A stretch of DNA of 64,000 nt from DASXUX01 sp036504595. Lineage in GTDB: Bacteria > Planctomycetota > SZUA-567 > H5-PLA8. The stretch is taken from the NCBI GenBank assembly GCA_036504595.1, contig DASXUX010000081.1:62001-126000 (forward strand), read 5' to 3'. Shown here piece by piece: positions 41,318 through 50,156 of this stretch (its first letter is position 1; each line of letters opens with the position of its first letter). Position numbers and translations under genes: made by a program. Under the pieces are notes generated by a model. It worked only from the letters and a program-made list of their open reading frames with translations. It had not been told where the DNA came from and did not search any database.

Positions 41318-41779
41318 TCAAACCGGTCCATTGCTTTTAGCCGTGGGCTTGGACGAGTCAACGTATTTTACCATCACCAGTTCGTTGTGCGATCCGGGCT
41401 TGAGCGTGTAGTGGATCTCATCCATGATGCGCTTCATCAGGAAGATCCCCAGCCCGCCCTTGCGCCCGGCTTTGACGTGCTCCTGCATGTCGATTTCCGG
41501 CGCCTCCCGCGGATCGAAATGCGTGCCATGGTCCCGCACGAGCGCTTCGAAACGCGTGCTGTTGGCATCCAGGATCAGCTCGATCTGCTGCCCAGCCGAG
41601 CCGGATTCGATCTCCGGAAACGCATGCTCCATAATGTTGGCCAGAGCCTCGTCCACGGCCAGAGCGATCATGTTGGCCTGCTGCGCCGAAAAACGCGCGC
41701 CGACGGCAATCTCGACCACGGCTTTGCGCACCGTGGACAGGTACGTAGTGTCCAACGGCACCGACAGCTCGCGGTGCAT
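41318..41779 (-). CDS. Anti-sigma factor serine kinase (RsbW/SpoIIAB-like, GHKL ATPase)
   Basis: A 153-residue protein starting at ATG 41779; a longer frame exists, but it would overlap the phosphatase gene and adds residues without homology. The GHKL motifs are in order: the N box DEALANIMEHAF, the D box VRDHGTHFDPREAP and the G box GRKGGLGIFLMKRIMDEIHY. Such kinases bind and hold a target and phosphorylate the STAS partner, here the product of the following gene. It begins 26 bases after the SpoIIE phosphatase gene. The target could be a sigma factor or another output. Confidence 0.92.
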   Translation of the reverse strand: MHRELSVPLDTTYLSTVRKAVVEIAVGARFSAQQANMIALAVDEALANIMEHAFPEIESGSAGQQIELILDANSTRFEALVRDHGTHFDPREAPEIDMQEHVKAGRKGGLGIFLMKRIMDEIHYTLKPGSHNELVMVKYVDSSKPTAKSNGPV

Positions 41780-41804
41780 GGCTGGCGTAGCGCCCGACGG
41801 GCGC

Positions 41805-43964
41805 TCACAGCAGCCGGAAGGTCGTGATCGTGATGTCATCGTGCTGCTCGGCTCTGCCCTGATGCTCCTCAAGTGCCTTGATCAGCAGGCGGACAAACTC
41901 CTTGGACGGCAACCCGCCGTTCTTCACGGTGAATTCGTCGAGTTTCTCGTCGCCCCACTCCTGCCGCTTCTCGTTCATGCTCTCGACCACGCCGTCCGTG
42001 TACATCAGCACGCGGTCACCCGTCTCCAACTTGACTTTCTGTTCCCGGACCGTGCGCTGGAAAACCGGTCCCTTGTCAAATCCCAGAGCGATTCCGTTGG
42101 GGCGCACCTTTTCGATGCTGTTGGTCGCGGACCGCCAGATGAGCATCGGATTGTGCCCGGCGGACGCGACGGTCATCTCCCGCGTGCGCAGGTTCAGAAT
42201 CGCGTAAATGCAGGTGACGAACATGCCGCGCTTGATGTCGCGCGCGACGTGATAGTTGGTCTTGGTCAGGACGTCGGCGGCGGAGAGATTGTTGACGGCC
42301 ATCATGCGCAGGATCGTGCGCGTGGTGCCCATCACCATGCTGCCGGGGATGCCTTTGCCCGAAACGTCCGCCACGCAGAGCGCCAGGTGTTCCATGTCGC
42401 CGACGGGGATGAAGTCGTAATAGTCGCCGCCGACCTCTTTGGCGCAGTTGTACGCGGTGAAAACGTCGATGCCCGGAAGCTGCGGCAGCTTTTCAGGCAT
42501 GAGCTTGGCATGGATCGCCTTGGCCGTGTTGAGCTCGCTGTCAATGCGCTCGTGTTCCCGTTCGGCCTTTCGCGCTTCACGCAGGTTCTTGGTCATGCGG
42601 TTGAACGCCATGGCCAGCAGGCCCACCTCATCGCTGGTCTGATCCGGAACGGTGCTGGTGTGATCCAGGTCGCCCTGCGAGACGGTGTTGATGTCGCTGA
42701 CCAGGGAATTGATCGGCTTGGTGAACCAGTTCGCCATCCCCCAAGCCGCGCCCACGCCCAGGCCGATGAGCAGCAGGCCGAACACGATCAGGCGGTTCTG
42801 CAGGCTGCGCACCTGTCCTTCGATCTGGCTCATGGACATGATCACGCTGGAGAACGAGTACACTTTGTCGCCGCTTTTCTCCAGCGGCATGGAGAAGTAC
42901 AGGCAGGTTTCGCTGCCGTAGCGCGATTCGTAGACCTTGAGATCCTCGTCGCCGCCCAGCGAACCGGGAATAGCCACCTCGCGCTCGTCCGTCACGCGCA
43001 GGATGGGGGTCGAGGGAATCTTGTCGCCGGCCGGATCGGCAAAGATGACCAAGTCCTTGATGCGCTTGTCCGCCTCCAGGATCAGCTTCACCCGTTTCAG
43101 GTCGTCTGGATAGTACGATTCGGGATGTACATTGGGATCGGTCTTGGCTTCTTTGGGCGGGGTCTTGTATTCGGCCTGGATCTGCTGGAATTTCCCGGAA
43201 TCGCGCACACCCCGGAAGCGATCAATGACGCGCTGCCCGAAGGCGTTCAACAGCATCGCCTGGTCGGTTCCTGAACGCTTGATCTCATCCATGAGCTGCG
43301 ACTTCAGATCGTGGAGCGACACGAGAGCGAAAATCAGCGAAATCGGCAGCGTCACCAGCAGAGTGAACAGCACCAGCTTGTGCGTCATCGACATGCCGCG
43401 CCGAGCCAGCGTGCCAATCTCTCCAGGTCCAGCCACTCGGCTCTTGCGCACCGCGCGTGAATCGCCGGAATCGCTGCCAGCGCCCGGAGTGCTGCGTTTG
43501 CCCGCCTGCGCCGGCGTGGACCGCGGCGGCAGACGCACCGCCGGCGAACTGCGCCGTGTCGGCGGGGCTGGAGCAACGGACTCTTCCTGCGCCGGAGGCT
43601 CGGGGGCCAGATCTTCGTCGCCGAGTTCCTCAAGTTCATCCGCGACGAGCGGCTCGGTCACCGCTGGAGCGGCGGGCGTCGGGGGCGGCGGCACCGGCAC
43701 CGGTGCGGGAATCGCCGCGGGTGTCGCCACTCGGGCGCCTGCCGTCGGCGGTTTGTTCGGCAGGACGGGCGGCACAACCGGAATCTGTTTGGGCGCTGCT
43801 ACCGTGGGTGGCTTGGTGGGTGCGGGCGCAGGTGCAGGTGCAGGTGCAGGCGTGGCTTTCGGGTTCTGGAGGACCGGTGGAACAGGTGATGAACCGGGCG
43901 TGGGAGTGCCAGGGTCGGGTGCAGGTTGCTGCTCACCTTTACTGGTGCGACGAGGAATGGCCAC
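41805..43964 (-). CDS. Membrane SpoIIE/PP2C phosphatase with HAMP domain (RsbU-like)
   Basis: A 719-residue sensor phosphatase. Residues 1-190 are Pro/Ala-rich (APAPAPAPAPTKPP) and cytoplasmic. Transmembrane helix 1 is at about 196-216 (LVLFTLLVTLPISLIFALVS), an extracytoplasmic sensor of about 170 residues follows, helix 2 is near 390-412, then a HAMP domain (TKPINSLVSDINTVSQGDLD) and a short coiled coil. The PP2C-type domain holds KEVGGDYYDF, LCVADVSGKGIPGSM, and VLMYTDGVVE, which supply the metal-binding Asp residues. It should dephosphorylate the STAS protein encoded downstream in response to an outside signal. The three genes form one operon. Confidence 0.94.
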   Translation of the reverse strand: MAIPRRTSKGEQQPAPDPGTPTPGSSPVPPVLQNPKATPAPAPAPAPAPTKPPTVAAPKQIPVVPPVLPNKPPTAGARVATPAAIPAPVPVPPPPTPAAPAVTEPLVADELEELGDEDLAPEPPAQEESVAPAPPTRRSSPAVRLPPRSTPAQAGKRSTPGAGSDSGDSRAVRKSRVAGPGEIGTLARRGMSMTHKLVLFTLLVTLPISLIFALVSLHDLKSQLMDEIKRSGTDQAMLLNAFGQRVIDRFRGVRDSGKFQQIQAEYKTPPKEAKTDPNVHPESYYPDDLKRVKLILEADKRIKDLVIFADPAGDKIPSTPILRVTDEREVAIPGSLGGDEDLKVYESRYGSETCLYFSMPLEKSGDKVYSFSSVIMSMSQIEGQVRSLQNRLIVFGLLLIGLGVGAAWGMANWFTKPINSLVSDINTVSQGDLDHTSTVPDQTSDEVGLLAMAFNRMTKNLREARKAEREHERIDSELNTAKAIHAKLMPEKLPQLPGIDVFTAYNCAKEVGGDYYDFIPVGDMEHLALCVADVSGKGIPGSMVMGTTRTILRMMAVNNLSAADVLTKTNYHVARDIKRGMFVTCIYAILNLRTREMTVASAGHNPMLIWRSATNSIEKVRPNGIALGFDKGPVFQRTVREQKVKLETGDRVLMYTDGVVESMNEKRQEWGDEKLDEFTVKNGGLPSKEFVRLLIKALEEHQGRAEQHDDITITTFRLL

Positions 43965-44092
43965 TCAGTCCTCTTCCGTGTGCCTGAAGTGAAACGGCTC
44001 CAGATTCAGTGACGTATATTATCGTCCGACGGGTTGTTGGCAACCGATTTTGCGCGCCAAAGTCGCGAGGTGCAGAACCCAATGACCCAGGA

Positions 44093-45484
44093 CTACTTCT
44101 GTTCGGCCCCCGAGCCAACCCACACCCCCGTGTCGGGGTGATGCCTGCGTTGGTCCACACGCGGCGATCCGCCGGCAGCGCTGGACTGAAGCGGCACGCC
44201 GATCGGCCGTGGCCCGCTGACGCTCCGCTTGAGGCCCGAGCCGGGAACGGTCATGGTCACGCAGTTGCGGCCGCCGGCTTTCGAACGATAGAGCGCTTCG
44301 TCGGCGAGTTGAATGAGTGTGCTTTTGTCGCCGGCGTCTTGCGGGAAGCAGGCGATTCCGAAACTGCAGGTGATGCTCAGCTTCTCGCCGTAAGCCGAAA
44401 GCACTTCCATTTCCGCGATCGACTTGCGCAGCCGTTGTGCAACCTCCAAGACTTTTTCGCGATCGATCTCCAACAGGATCACCGTGAACTCCTCGCCGCC
44501 GTAGCGCGCCGCAAGATCGACGTTGCGGATCTGGCGGACCAGCAGCCGAGCCAGTTCCTGAAGCACGCGGTCGCCGGTCTGGTGGCCGTACGTGTCGTTG
44601 AAGTCCTTGAAGTTGTCCACGTCCAGCATCAACAGGCCCAAGCCGCGGTGGCCGTAGGTTGCGATGCGGTTGAGTTCCTGGCTGAGTTGCGCGTCGAAAT
44701 GGCCGCGCGACGCCACGCCGGTGAGATCGTCGATGATCGACCGGCGATACAGCGCCTCGTTGCGCAGGCAGATGGCGAGCATCTTTCCGAGCACCTGGAG
44801 GAATTCGATATCCTCCTCGGTGTAACCGTGCCCAGCCAGCCGAGCGCCCAGCAGCAGCATGCCCTCGAGCACCGCACTGGGACTCTCCACCTCCTGCACC
44901 AGCGGCACCACCAGTTCCGAGCCCAGCGCCGTCAGCGCGTCCACATCGGCGTGACGTCCGGCCAGCTCTTTGAGTTCGAAACAGGTGCGCCGGGACAACG
45001 CGTGCTGGCAGAGCGGCGAGTCGATCGAAAGCTGGCAGGCCGGTTCGTGCATCCCCTGTGCCGCCGAACAGCTCAGAAATCGATCTTCGGGCCGCAAGCG
45101 GCGTACAATCAGCAATTTTGTGGTCGCGAAATGGCCGGAAACCGTGCGCAACAGATACGTCTGCATCGCGACCAGATCCAGCGAACGAGCGGAAATCTGG
45201 CCGATGATTTCGATTAGTGTGGAAAAATCGTGCTGCTGCTTGCGCAGCCGCCGCCGCTGCAAATGCGTCTCCTGCTCCGCCAGCCCCGCCCACTGCACAA
45301 GCTTCTGGACGTCCGCCGCGCTCCCCGCCAAGGCGCGTTGCGAGAGCGCCTGCAATTGAGTGCTGGGTTCGCCAGGCCCGCTCACCGCGGCCAGCAGAGC
45401 TTGGCTCGCGCTGGCGCTGCGCACGATTGCGCCGGGAGGAGTGCTGGGCAGTGTGCCTTTGGCCGTTTCACTGCTCATCGCCAC
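44093..45484 (-). CDS. GAF-GGDEF diguanylate cyclase
   Basis: A 463-residue protein starting at ATG 45484 or 45478. A helical region with a coiled coil (about 70-110) leads to a GAF-like sensor domain (about 115-250, LDLVAMQTYLLRTVSGHFAT to IEFLQVLGKMLAICL) and then a GGDEF domain (about 262-425) opening DDLTGVASRGHFD, with DVDNFKDFNDTYGH and the active signature RYGGEEF. It should make cyclic di-GMP; no inhibitory-site RxxD is clear. The C-terminal tail of 40 residues is basic and unstructured. It lies 128 bases upstream of the phosphatase gene in the same direction, linking c-di-GMP and partner switching. Confidence 0.93.
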   Translation of the reverse strand: MAMSSETAKGTLPSTPPGAIVRSASASQALLAAVSGPGEPSTQLQALSQRALAGSAADVQKLVQWAGLAEQETHLQRRRLRKQQHDFSTLIEIIGQISARSLDLVAMQTYLLRTVSGHFATTKLLIVRRLRPEDRFLSCSAAQGMHEPACQLSIDSPLCQHALSRRTCFELKELAGRHADVDALTALGSELVVPLVQEVESPSAVLEGMLLLGARLAGHGYTEEDIEFLQVLGKMLAICLRNEALYRRSIIDDLTGVASRGHFDAQLSQELNRIATYGHRGLGLLMLDVDNFKDFNDTYGHQTGDRVLQELARLLVRQIRNVDLAARYGGEEFTVILLEIDREKVLEVAQRLRKSIAEMEVLSAYGEKLSITCSFGIACFPQDAGDKSTLIQLADEALYRSKAGGRNCVTMTVPGSGLKRSVSGPRPIGVPLQSSAAGGSPRVDQRRHHPDTGVWVGSGAEQK

Positions 45485-45793
45485 GTCCTCTGGAGCGCTC
45501 TTGCCATCCGGCCTGCGGCCCCTTCAAACGCAAAAGACGTGACAAATGCACTTTGTGCGTAAAATGCACCGTGCAGCGTAAACTCTCCACAACGCAAAGA
45601 CTTATCTAACAGAGGATAGCGCTTAAAGCCTATTATAAACACAAACTAGGATCCCAGTGCGCCTTCACTCCAGTCGTCCGAGACCAAGGCTCTTCTGCTG
45701 CGGTTTGCGCCAGCAAAACGTGCCGTGCTGTCGCGGCAACCGCCAGCACGGAACAAAGACGCTCAACAAAGTTCAGGCTGGCGGCACAGAACC
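45485..45793. other. Intergenic space of 309 bases
   Basis: No gene seen. It contains a TATAAT on the reverse strand near 45635, which could serve the GGDEF gene although the -35 region is poor, and a hairpin at 45723-45751. Confidence 0.6.
45723..45751 (-). terminator. Hairpin after the secreted-protein gene
   Basis: CCGTGCTG (45723-45730) pairs with CAGCACGG (45744-45751), and inside GCGG pairs with CCGC around a CAA loop. On the reverse strand the stem is followed by CACGTTTTGC. It lies about 40 bases after the stop of the reverse-strand gene. Confidence 0.6.
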
Positions 45794-46963
45794 TTACAGC
45801 GCAGGCTTTCCGGTCCCTTTGACTGTCTTGTTCGCGTTCACCTTGTAACCAAAGTTCACACGCTCGCTCGCCAGAATAACGTTGACCGGTGCTCCAGTCG
45901 CCGGATCCTTGGCGCTCGCCGCGATCTCAACGATGATCGTCGAATTTCCAGCGGGCTTTGTCGGATCGATTCCCAGCACCTTCTCCAGATCCAGGTTGCT
46001 GGCTTTGAATTTGAACCAGTGCCCGTTGCCAGTCAGTTGCCCTTGGAAATTGGAAACGATTCGCCCCTTCTTGTCCCCCGTGCCAGCCAGATCGAAGAGA
46101 TTTCCCACTGGCAGTTTGATCTTCGCTCCATCGATGGTCTTGAAGTTGATCGTGACGGTGACGGCGGCCAGATTGTCATCGATGCCCGGCGTATTGACCT
46201 GCGGCAAGTCTTTCGACGTGGCCGCGACGTTCACAACTCCGGACATATGCCCCGAGATCGAATCGCCGACCGGATCGGTCGGTTCAATCGCCTTGCTCAC
46301 CGCGCCGGTGTTGACTTTTTGCGCCTGATCAGGGAATGGGCTGTCGAACGTGAAGGTGTTATGTTCCCCGAGGCTCGTGATCTTGCGGATTCCTTCAAAC
46401 GCCGGATCCGCGGCATCCAACCGGATCTTCACCAGATCCCCGACGATGACGTTGAGCGCCTGGCGGATATCCTGCGCGGTGGTGATCGTCGCCACGCCAG
46501 CCGTCAGAGACGTGTTGTTGATCTTGACAATCGGATTGCGCGTGAACACCGGCGGCGGGCCGGCCTTTCCGGGGTTGTTCTTCACCGGTTGATCGACGAT
46601 CGGGTTATCGATGTTGTTAATGTTGATCGATGCAAAACTCATCGCGTCGGCTGCGAGCGTCAGAATTTCATGCAGACCGTCAAAGGTAGCATCGGGCGAA
46701 TCCAGATCGATGAACACAAAGTCGCCGACTTTGACTCTGGGCAGAGCATCGGTCAGCGGCGCGGAAAGCGTAATCAGTGACACGCCGAACGTCTGCCCAT
46801 TCACGACTTGGTGAACCAGCGATGTCGTCGCGATCGGCACCGTCGGCGGGTTCACAACGTGATCCTTCAGCGAAGCCGTGAAGCTATACTGGCTCGCGCT
46901 GCAGATGCTGGCGACCGTCAACAGTACCCCGGCAGCCCACGCGGCCCTGACCTTATTGCGCAT
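45794..46963 (-). CDS. Secreted protein of unknown function
   Basis: A 389-residue protein starting at ATG 46963, preceded by GGAGG at a spacing of about 10; an earlier in-frame ATG at 46990 gives no better signal. Residues 1-23 are a signal peptide (AAWAAGVLLTVASICSAS). The rest is beta-rich and repetitive: two related halves contain FVFIDLDSPDATFDGLHEIL and LVKIRLDAADPAFEGIRKI, about 100 residues apart, an internal duplication. The C-terminal part (TVTINFKTIDGAKIKLPVG) is a further beta domain. Family not recognised; probably an envelope protein. Confidence 0.8.
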   Translation of the reverse strand: MRNKVRAAWAAGVLLTVASICSASQYSFTASLKDHVVNPPTVPIATTSLVHQVVNGQTFGVSLITLSAPLTDALPRVKVGDFVFIDLDSPDATFDGLHEILTLAADAMSFASININNIDNPIVDQPVKNNPGKAGPPPVFTRNPIVKINNTSLTAGVATITTAQDIRQALNVIVGDLVKIRLDAADPAFEGIRKITSLGEHNTFTFDSPFPDQAQKVNTGAVSKAIEPTDPVGDSISGHMSGVVNVAATSKDLPQVNTPGIDDNLAAVTVTINFKTIDGAKIKLPVGNLFDLAGTGDKKGRIVSNFQGQLTGNGHWFKFKASNLDLEKVLGIDPTKPAGNSTIIVEIAASAKDPATGAPVNVILASERVNFGYKVNANKTVKGTGKPAL

Positions 46964-46982
46964 TGTTTTACCGCCTCCAAGG

Positions 46983-47042
46983 TAGCGCAATCCTCATGCA
47001 TTGCGCCAAACGCACGCAGATCCCGCAGGACTGCGTTACGGC
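46983..47042. repeat. GCAATCC palindromic repeat, copy 2
   Basis: GTAGCGCAATCCTCATGCAT leads the left arm and GCAGGACTGCGTTACGGC the right arm. A diverged relative of the element at 16203. Confidence 0.7.
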
Positions 47043-47324
47043 ATATCTGAATTATGTCAGTGTAGCGGACGCGGCCGAGCCTGCAAGGCTTTTCCTCGCT
47101 GAAGTCAAATGCGTCAAATGCGTCAGCCGCAGGATCCTCTGGTGTACCGTCTGGATTTGCCGCCCCATGCCCGCGAGTTCATTTTCGTAAAGAAGTGGAC
47201 CGCTGATATGCCGCGACATGGCGGTCATTGAACAGACATTTCCGGCCGAAGTCTCAGTGGTTTTTAACACCATGCGAACCGTCAGGTGCACTCAGCGCTG
47301 ATGGTGTCGGGTAGCTTAGCAGTC

Positions 47325-47387
47325 TGGTGCCTGTTCCTGGTGACCAGACGACCAGACACCAGACCACCAGACACTACTCACCAACCG
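47325..47387. repeat. Inverted CTGGTG / CACCAG-type repeat
   Basis: GTCTGGTGCCTGTTCCTGGT faces CCAGACACCAGACCACCAGA, next to the -35 box of the polysaccharide promoter. The same CAGACACCAG words occur at 11282. Confidence 0.8.
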
Positions 47388-47389
47388 CA

Positions 47390-47418
47390 TTGACAGCCCT
47401 GCTGCGCCCATCCATAAT
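47390..47418 (+). promoter_or_regulatory. Sigma-70-type promoter of the polysaccharide operon
   Basis: TTGACA (47390-47395), a 17-base spacer, then CATAAT (47413-47418): a perfect -35 and a one-mismatch -10. Transcription should start near 47425, about 108 bases before the NusG-family gene. No other promoter as good was found within the operon. Confidence 0.82.
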
Positions 47419-47532
47419 GGTAACGCAGTTTTTGCGGCAACACCGCTGAAGCGGCGAAGTGGGCGGATCTCCTTTGCTGTAAACATTTTACGCGTGTGCT
47501 GGCTGCCGCGTGACAGGGACAGGGTGTAGGCT

Positions 47533-48069
47533 ATGCTCTCCATTTACCCTGCACCCCGGCCACTGGCCAGCCCCCTGCCGGACGTCGAGCGCTGGTGCGT
47601 TCTGCATACGCGTGCCCGTTCCGAAAAGGTCGTTGCGCGTGTCCTGGAAGAACAGCGCGTTCCCTTCTTTTTGCCCCTGCTCCGCAAGCGCAACGTCGGA
47701 CATCGGCAGGTGCGCATCTTTGAAGTCCCGCTGTTCGCCGGCTACGTGTTTTCGGACGCTTCCGCGCTGAATCTGCGCCCCGTTCGCCGCTCGTTTCATG
47801 TCACGCAGATATTGGAGCCCGATGATCCCGAGGAGTTGCGCCGCGACCTGAGCAACCTGGCTTTGGCTCTGCAATACGACGACTCCTTGACCGTCTTCCG
47901 GTACAGTAAACCGGGCCGGCCGGTATGCGTCGTGCGCTCTGCGCTCAAAGGCCTTCAAGGCGAAATGGTGCGGATCAAATCCCAAACGCGCCTGATCATT
48001 CGCGTGCATTTCCTGTCCCAGGCCGCGAGCCTGGAAATCGACGAGTCCCTCGTAGAACCCGAGTTGTAG
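47533..48069 (+). CDS. NusG-family transcription antiterminator (RfaH/UpxY-like)
   Basis: A 178-residue NusG paralog. The NGN domain opens ERWCVLHTRARSEKVVARVL and includes EEQRVPFFLPLLRKR and VPLFAGYVF; the KOW domain is at the C terminus (GRPVCVVRSALKGLQGEMVRI). Such specialised NusG proteins load onto RNA polymerase in the leader of long polysaccharide operons and prevent early termination. Being the first gene after the promoter and before a 14-kb set of genes in one direction fits that role. Whether the 108-base leader holds a loading site cannot be told from this sequence. Confidence 0.9.
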   Translation: MLSIYPAPRPLASPLPDVERWCVLHTRARSEKVVARVLEEQRVPFFLPLLRKRNVGHRQVRIFEVPLFAGYVFSDASALNLRPVRRSFHVTQILEPDDPEELRRDLSNLALALQYDDSLTVFRYSKPGRPVCVVRSALKGLQGEMVRIKSQTRLIIRVHFLSQAASLEIDESLVEPEL

Positions 48070-48100
48070 GCCGGCGAGCACCACTCACCAAGCACCAAGC

Positions 48101-48793
48101 ATGACTTCCGAAACTGGCGAAAAGGATGTGGTGATCCGGTTCTATGAGGAGCACCCTTTCCCAGACAATCTCTCGCTCGTCGCTTCGAGTGTACCCTTAT
48201 ACCGAAAGCTCTTGGGATCCAGGAAATATCGTTCGATTGTGGTCGCTGGTTGCGGAACAGGCGAGGAGTTGATGAGCCTCCACCAGCTCTTTCCAGAGGC
48301 GCGGATTACCGCTATTGAACCCAGCAATGCCAGTGTGGCTGTCGCTCGCGAGCGCTGCCCGTGGGCGCAGATACAGAACACCACGATAGAGGAGTTTCAG
48401 GCGTCCGAATGCGACCTTGTCTGGAGCGCCGGGGTGTTGCAGCACACGGCGGATCCGTTTCGCAACCTCAAACGGCTGGCGACCTGGGCGTCTGATGGCG
48501 GTGATGTTTTCATCAGTGTCTACCACCACGCTCGCTGGGATTTACCCCAGCCCAGTTCGGAGAGCAAGCTCTCGGAAGCACAGGTGCTGGACGGCAGCGC
48601 GCATCCACGGGAGAGAACCTACTCCTGGCAGAGTTTCCTTGCCTTATTGCACGCCGCCGGATTGCGCCCGCATCGCGTTTGGCACAAACTCCGGCTGCCG
48701 GTTCCCAGGGGAAGACTCATGTGCGCCGCGTATGATGGCCTATGGCTTTACCGGCGCATCCAAATGCTCCCGGCCCTATGCCGCCGTGTGTAG
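48101..48793 (+). CDS. Class I SAM-dependent methyltransferase
   Basis: A 230-residue methyltransferase. The SAM-binding motif I is VVAGCGTGEELMSL near residue 47, motif II is ITAIEPSNASVAVARERC, and the post-motif is DLVWSAGVLQHTADPF. The N-terminal RFYEEHPFPDN is found in a group of methyltransferases that modify sugars in polysaccharide loci. It is the second gene of the operon. The following flippase start lies close to or overlaps its stop. Substrate unknown. Confidence 0.88.
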   Translation: MTSETGEKDVVIRFYEEHPFPDNLSLVASSVPLYRKLLGSRKYRSIVVAGCGTGEELMSLHQLFPEARITAIEPSNASVAVARERCPWAQIQNTTIEEFQASECDLVWSAGVLQHTADPFRNLKRLATWASDGGDVFISVYHHARWDLPQPSSESKLSEAQVLDGSAHPRERTYSWQSFLALLHAAGLRPHRVWHKLRLPVPRGRLMCAAYDGLWLYRRIQMLPALCRRV

Positions 48794-48827
48794 AGTTGCT
48801 GCGAACAGCGCGCTGCAAGAGAAAGAA

Positions 48828-50156
48828 TTGATCAACACGATCGCATCGCCTTGGGCACTCCTTCAGCGCGCGCTGAACAACTACGAAGCGCGCGTCGTGA
48901 CGGTTTTCTCCGGGCTGCAACTGCTGCTTGGGCTGGTGGGCAATCGTCTGCTGACCGGAGCCGTTCCCCCGGAGCTCTTAGGAAAGTACTACCTCTACAC
49001 GAACATACTGTTATGGCTGAGTCTGCCGTCCACAAGCCTCTATGTTTACTTCATGCGCCATTGGTCTGTGGCGCGGCAACATGGCGTCCCGGGCCTGCTC
49101 GCCCGCCGGATGGCTTGGGTTGCAGCCGTTCAGGCGCTGCTGGGTCTGTGCGGCGGCTTGCTCGCCGCGTGGTCAGGCAAAGCAGGATGGTGGGCCGTCC
49201 CGTTCCTGACGCTGATTCCCGCGGCGGTTGCCATCCAACAGCTTCTTGGGCAAGTGCCAGCGCTGGAACGACGCCGCGTCATGGCCGGCTGGCTCTCACT
49301 GGCTTCCGTATCCCGGCCGTGGTTCCTGGCCGCCGCGGCGCTCTTGCCGTCATTGTCTCTGCCCATGCTCCTCGCCCTGCATCTCGTCTGCTCCGCGGCA
49401 GAGGTCGTGCTCACGCTGGCGCTGCTGAAATGGGTGTTGCGCGAAATCCCTTTGGCAGCGCCTTCTGCAACGTGCTCCCGCGACCTGGAACCGCTCAGTA
49501 TGTTGCACTTTGCGTTTCCCTACTTCATCACCGCCATCGTGACGCAATGCGCGGGCTCTGCCGAACGCTGGGGATTGGCTGCTAAAGCGGATACGGCCGC
49601 GACCGCATTGTTCGTGCAAGCCGTCGGGCTTGCGGCGGCTGCTGTGGGCGCTGTCATGTTGCCGTTACGCGGTTACTTTCATCCGATCATCTCGGAACTG
49701 AGCGGGCGGACAGACGCGCCTCTTCGCTCCACCGCTGTCGTCTTGCGCCGCTATATGTTCACCGCCGTGCTATCGCTTTCAACACTTGTCCTCGCCGTGG
49801 CCATGGCCGCACAGCCATTGACTTCCGTGTTGCTCGGCGCACGGTACCAGACCGCCGCGCTCCTGCTCCCTCTGACGATTGTTGGGGCGGCATTGTTTGG
49901 TCTTGGCCAGGCTCTGGCGATGGTGCCGTTCGCGGCGCGCAATGCGTGGGGGCCCAATGGCGCCCTGTGGTGCAGTAATGCGTTTTACATTTTCGCGCTG
50001 CTCAGTGTTCCGTCTGATGACAGGATGCTATGGCGATATTGCATGCTTTTTATTGCGTCTAACATCGTGTATGCGATCTTCATGTGTGGCATCGTGATCT
50101 GGCACTATCGGCGCGCCGCAAACTCCCCCAGTGTTAGCGGAGCGGCGGGACCATGA
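48828..50156 (+). CDS. Oligosaccharide flippase (Wzx-like)
   Basis: A protein of about 442 residues with about twelve hydrophobic segments, of the MOP flippase family (LQLLLGLVGNRLLTGAVPPELLG, then ALFVQAVGLAAAAVGAVML). The start is uncertain: TTG 48828 is taken here, but GTG 48786, which overlaps the methyltransferase stop, is also in frame; no strong ribosome site decides. It should flip the lipid-linked repeat unit to the outer face of the membrane for polymerisation by the product of the gene at 53.9 kb. Its stop overlaps the next start by 4 bases. Confidence 0.85.
   Translation: MINTIASPWALLQRALNNYEARVVTVFSGLQLLLGLVGNRLLTGAVPPELLGKYYLYTNILLWLSLPSTSLYVYFMRHWSVARQHGVPGLLARRMAWVAAVQALLGLCGGLLAAWSGKAGWWAVPFLTLIPAAVAIQQLLGQVPALERRRVMAGWLSLASVSRPWFLAAAALLPSLSLPMLLALHLVCSAAEVVLTLALLKWVLREIPLAAPSATCSRDLEPLSMLHFAFPYFITAIVTQCAGSAERWGLAAKADTAATALFVQAVGLAAAAVGAVMLPLRGYFHPIISELSGRTDAPLRSTAVVLRRYMFTAVLSLSTLVLAVAMAAQPLTSVLLGARYQTAALLLPLTIVGAALFGLGQALAMVPFAARNAWGPNGALWCSNAFYIFALLSVPSDDRMLWRYCMLFIASNIVYAIFMCGIVIWHYRRAANSPSVSGAAGP

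Larger units (their letters stand above)
46964..47532. other. Regulatory region upstream of the polysaccharide operon
   Basis: No gene seen. It holds a GCAATCC palindrome (46983-47042), a CGTCAAATG direct repeat near 47107, a CAGACACC heptamer pair (47325-47387), a sigma-70-type promoter (47390-47418) and a leader of about 108 bases to the first gene. Confidence 0.7.

Noticed and set aside
41424..43274. Forward open frame of 616 codons
   Set aside because: Antisense to the RsbW-like and SpoIIE genes; composition of a shadow frame.
44009..45217. Forward open frame of 402 codons
   Set aside because: Antisense to the GGDEF gene.
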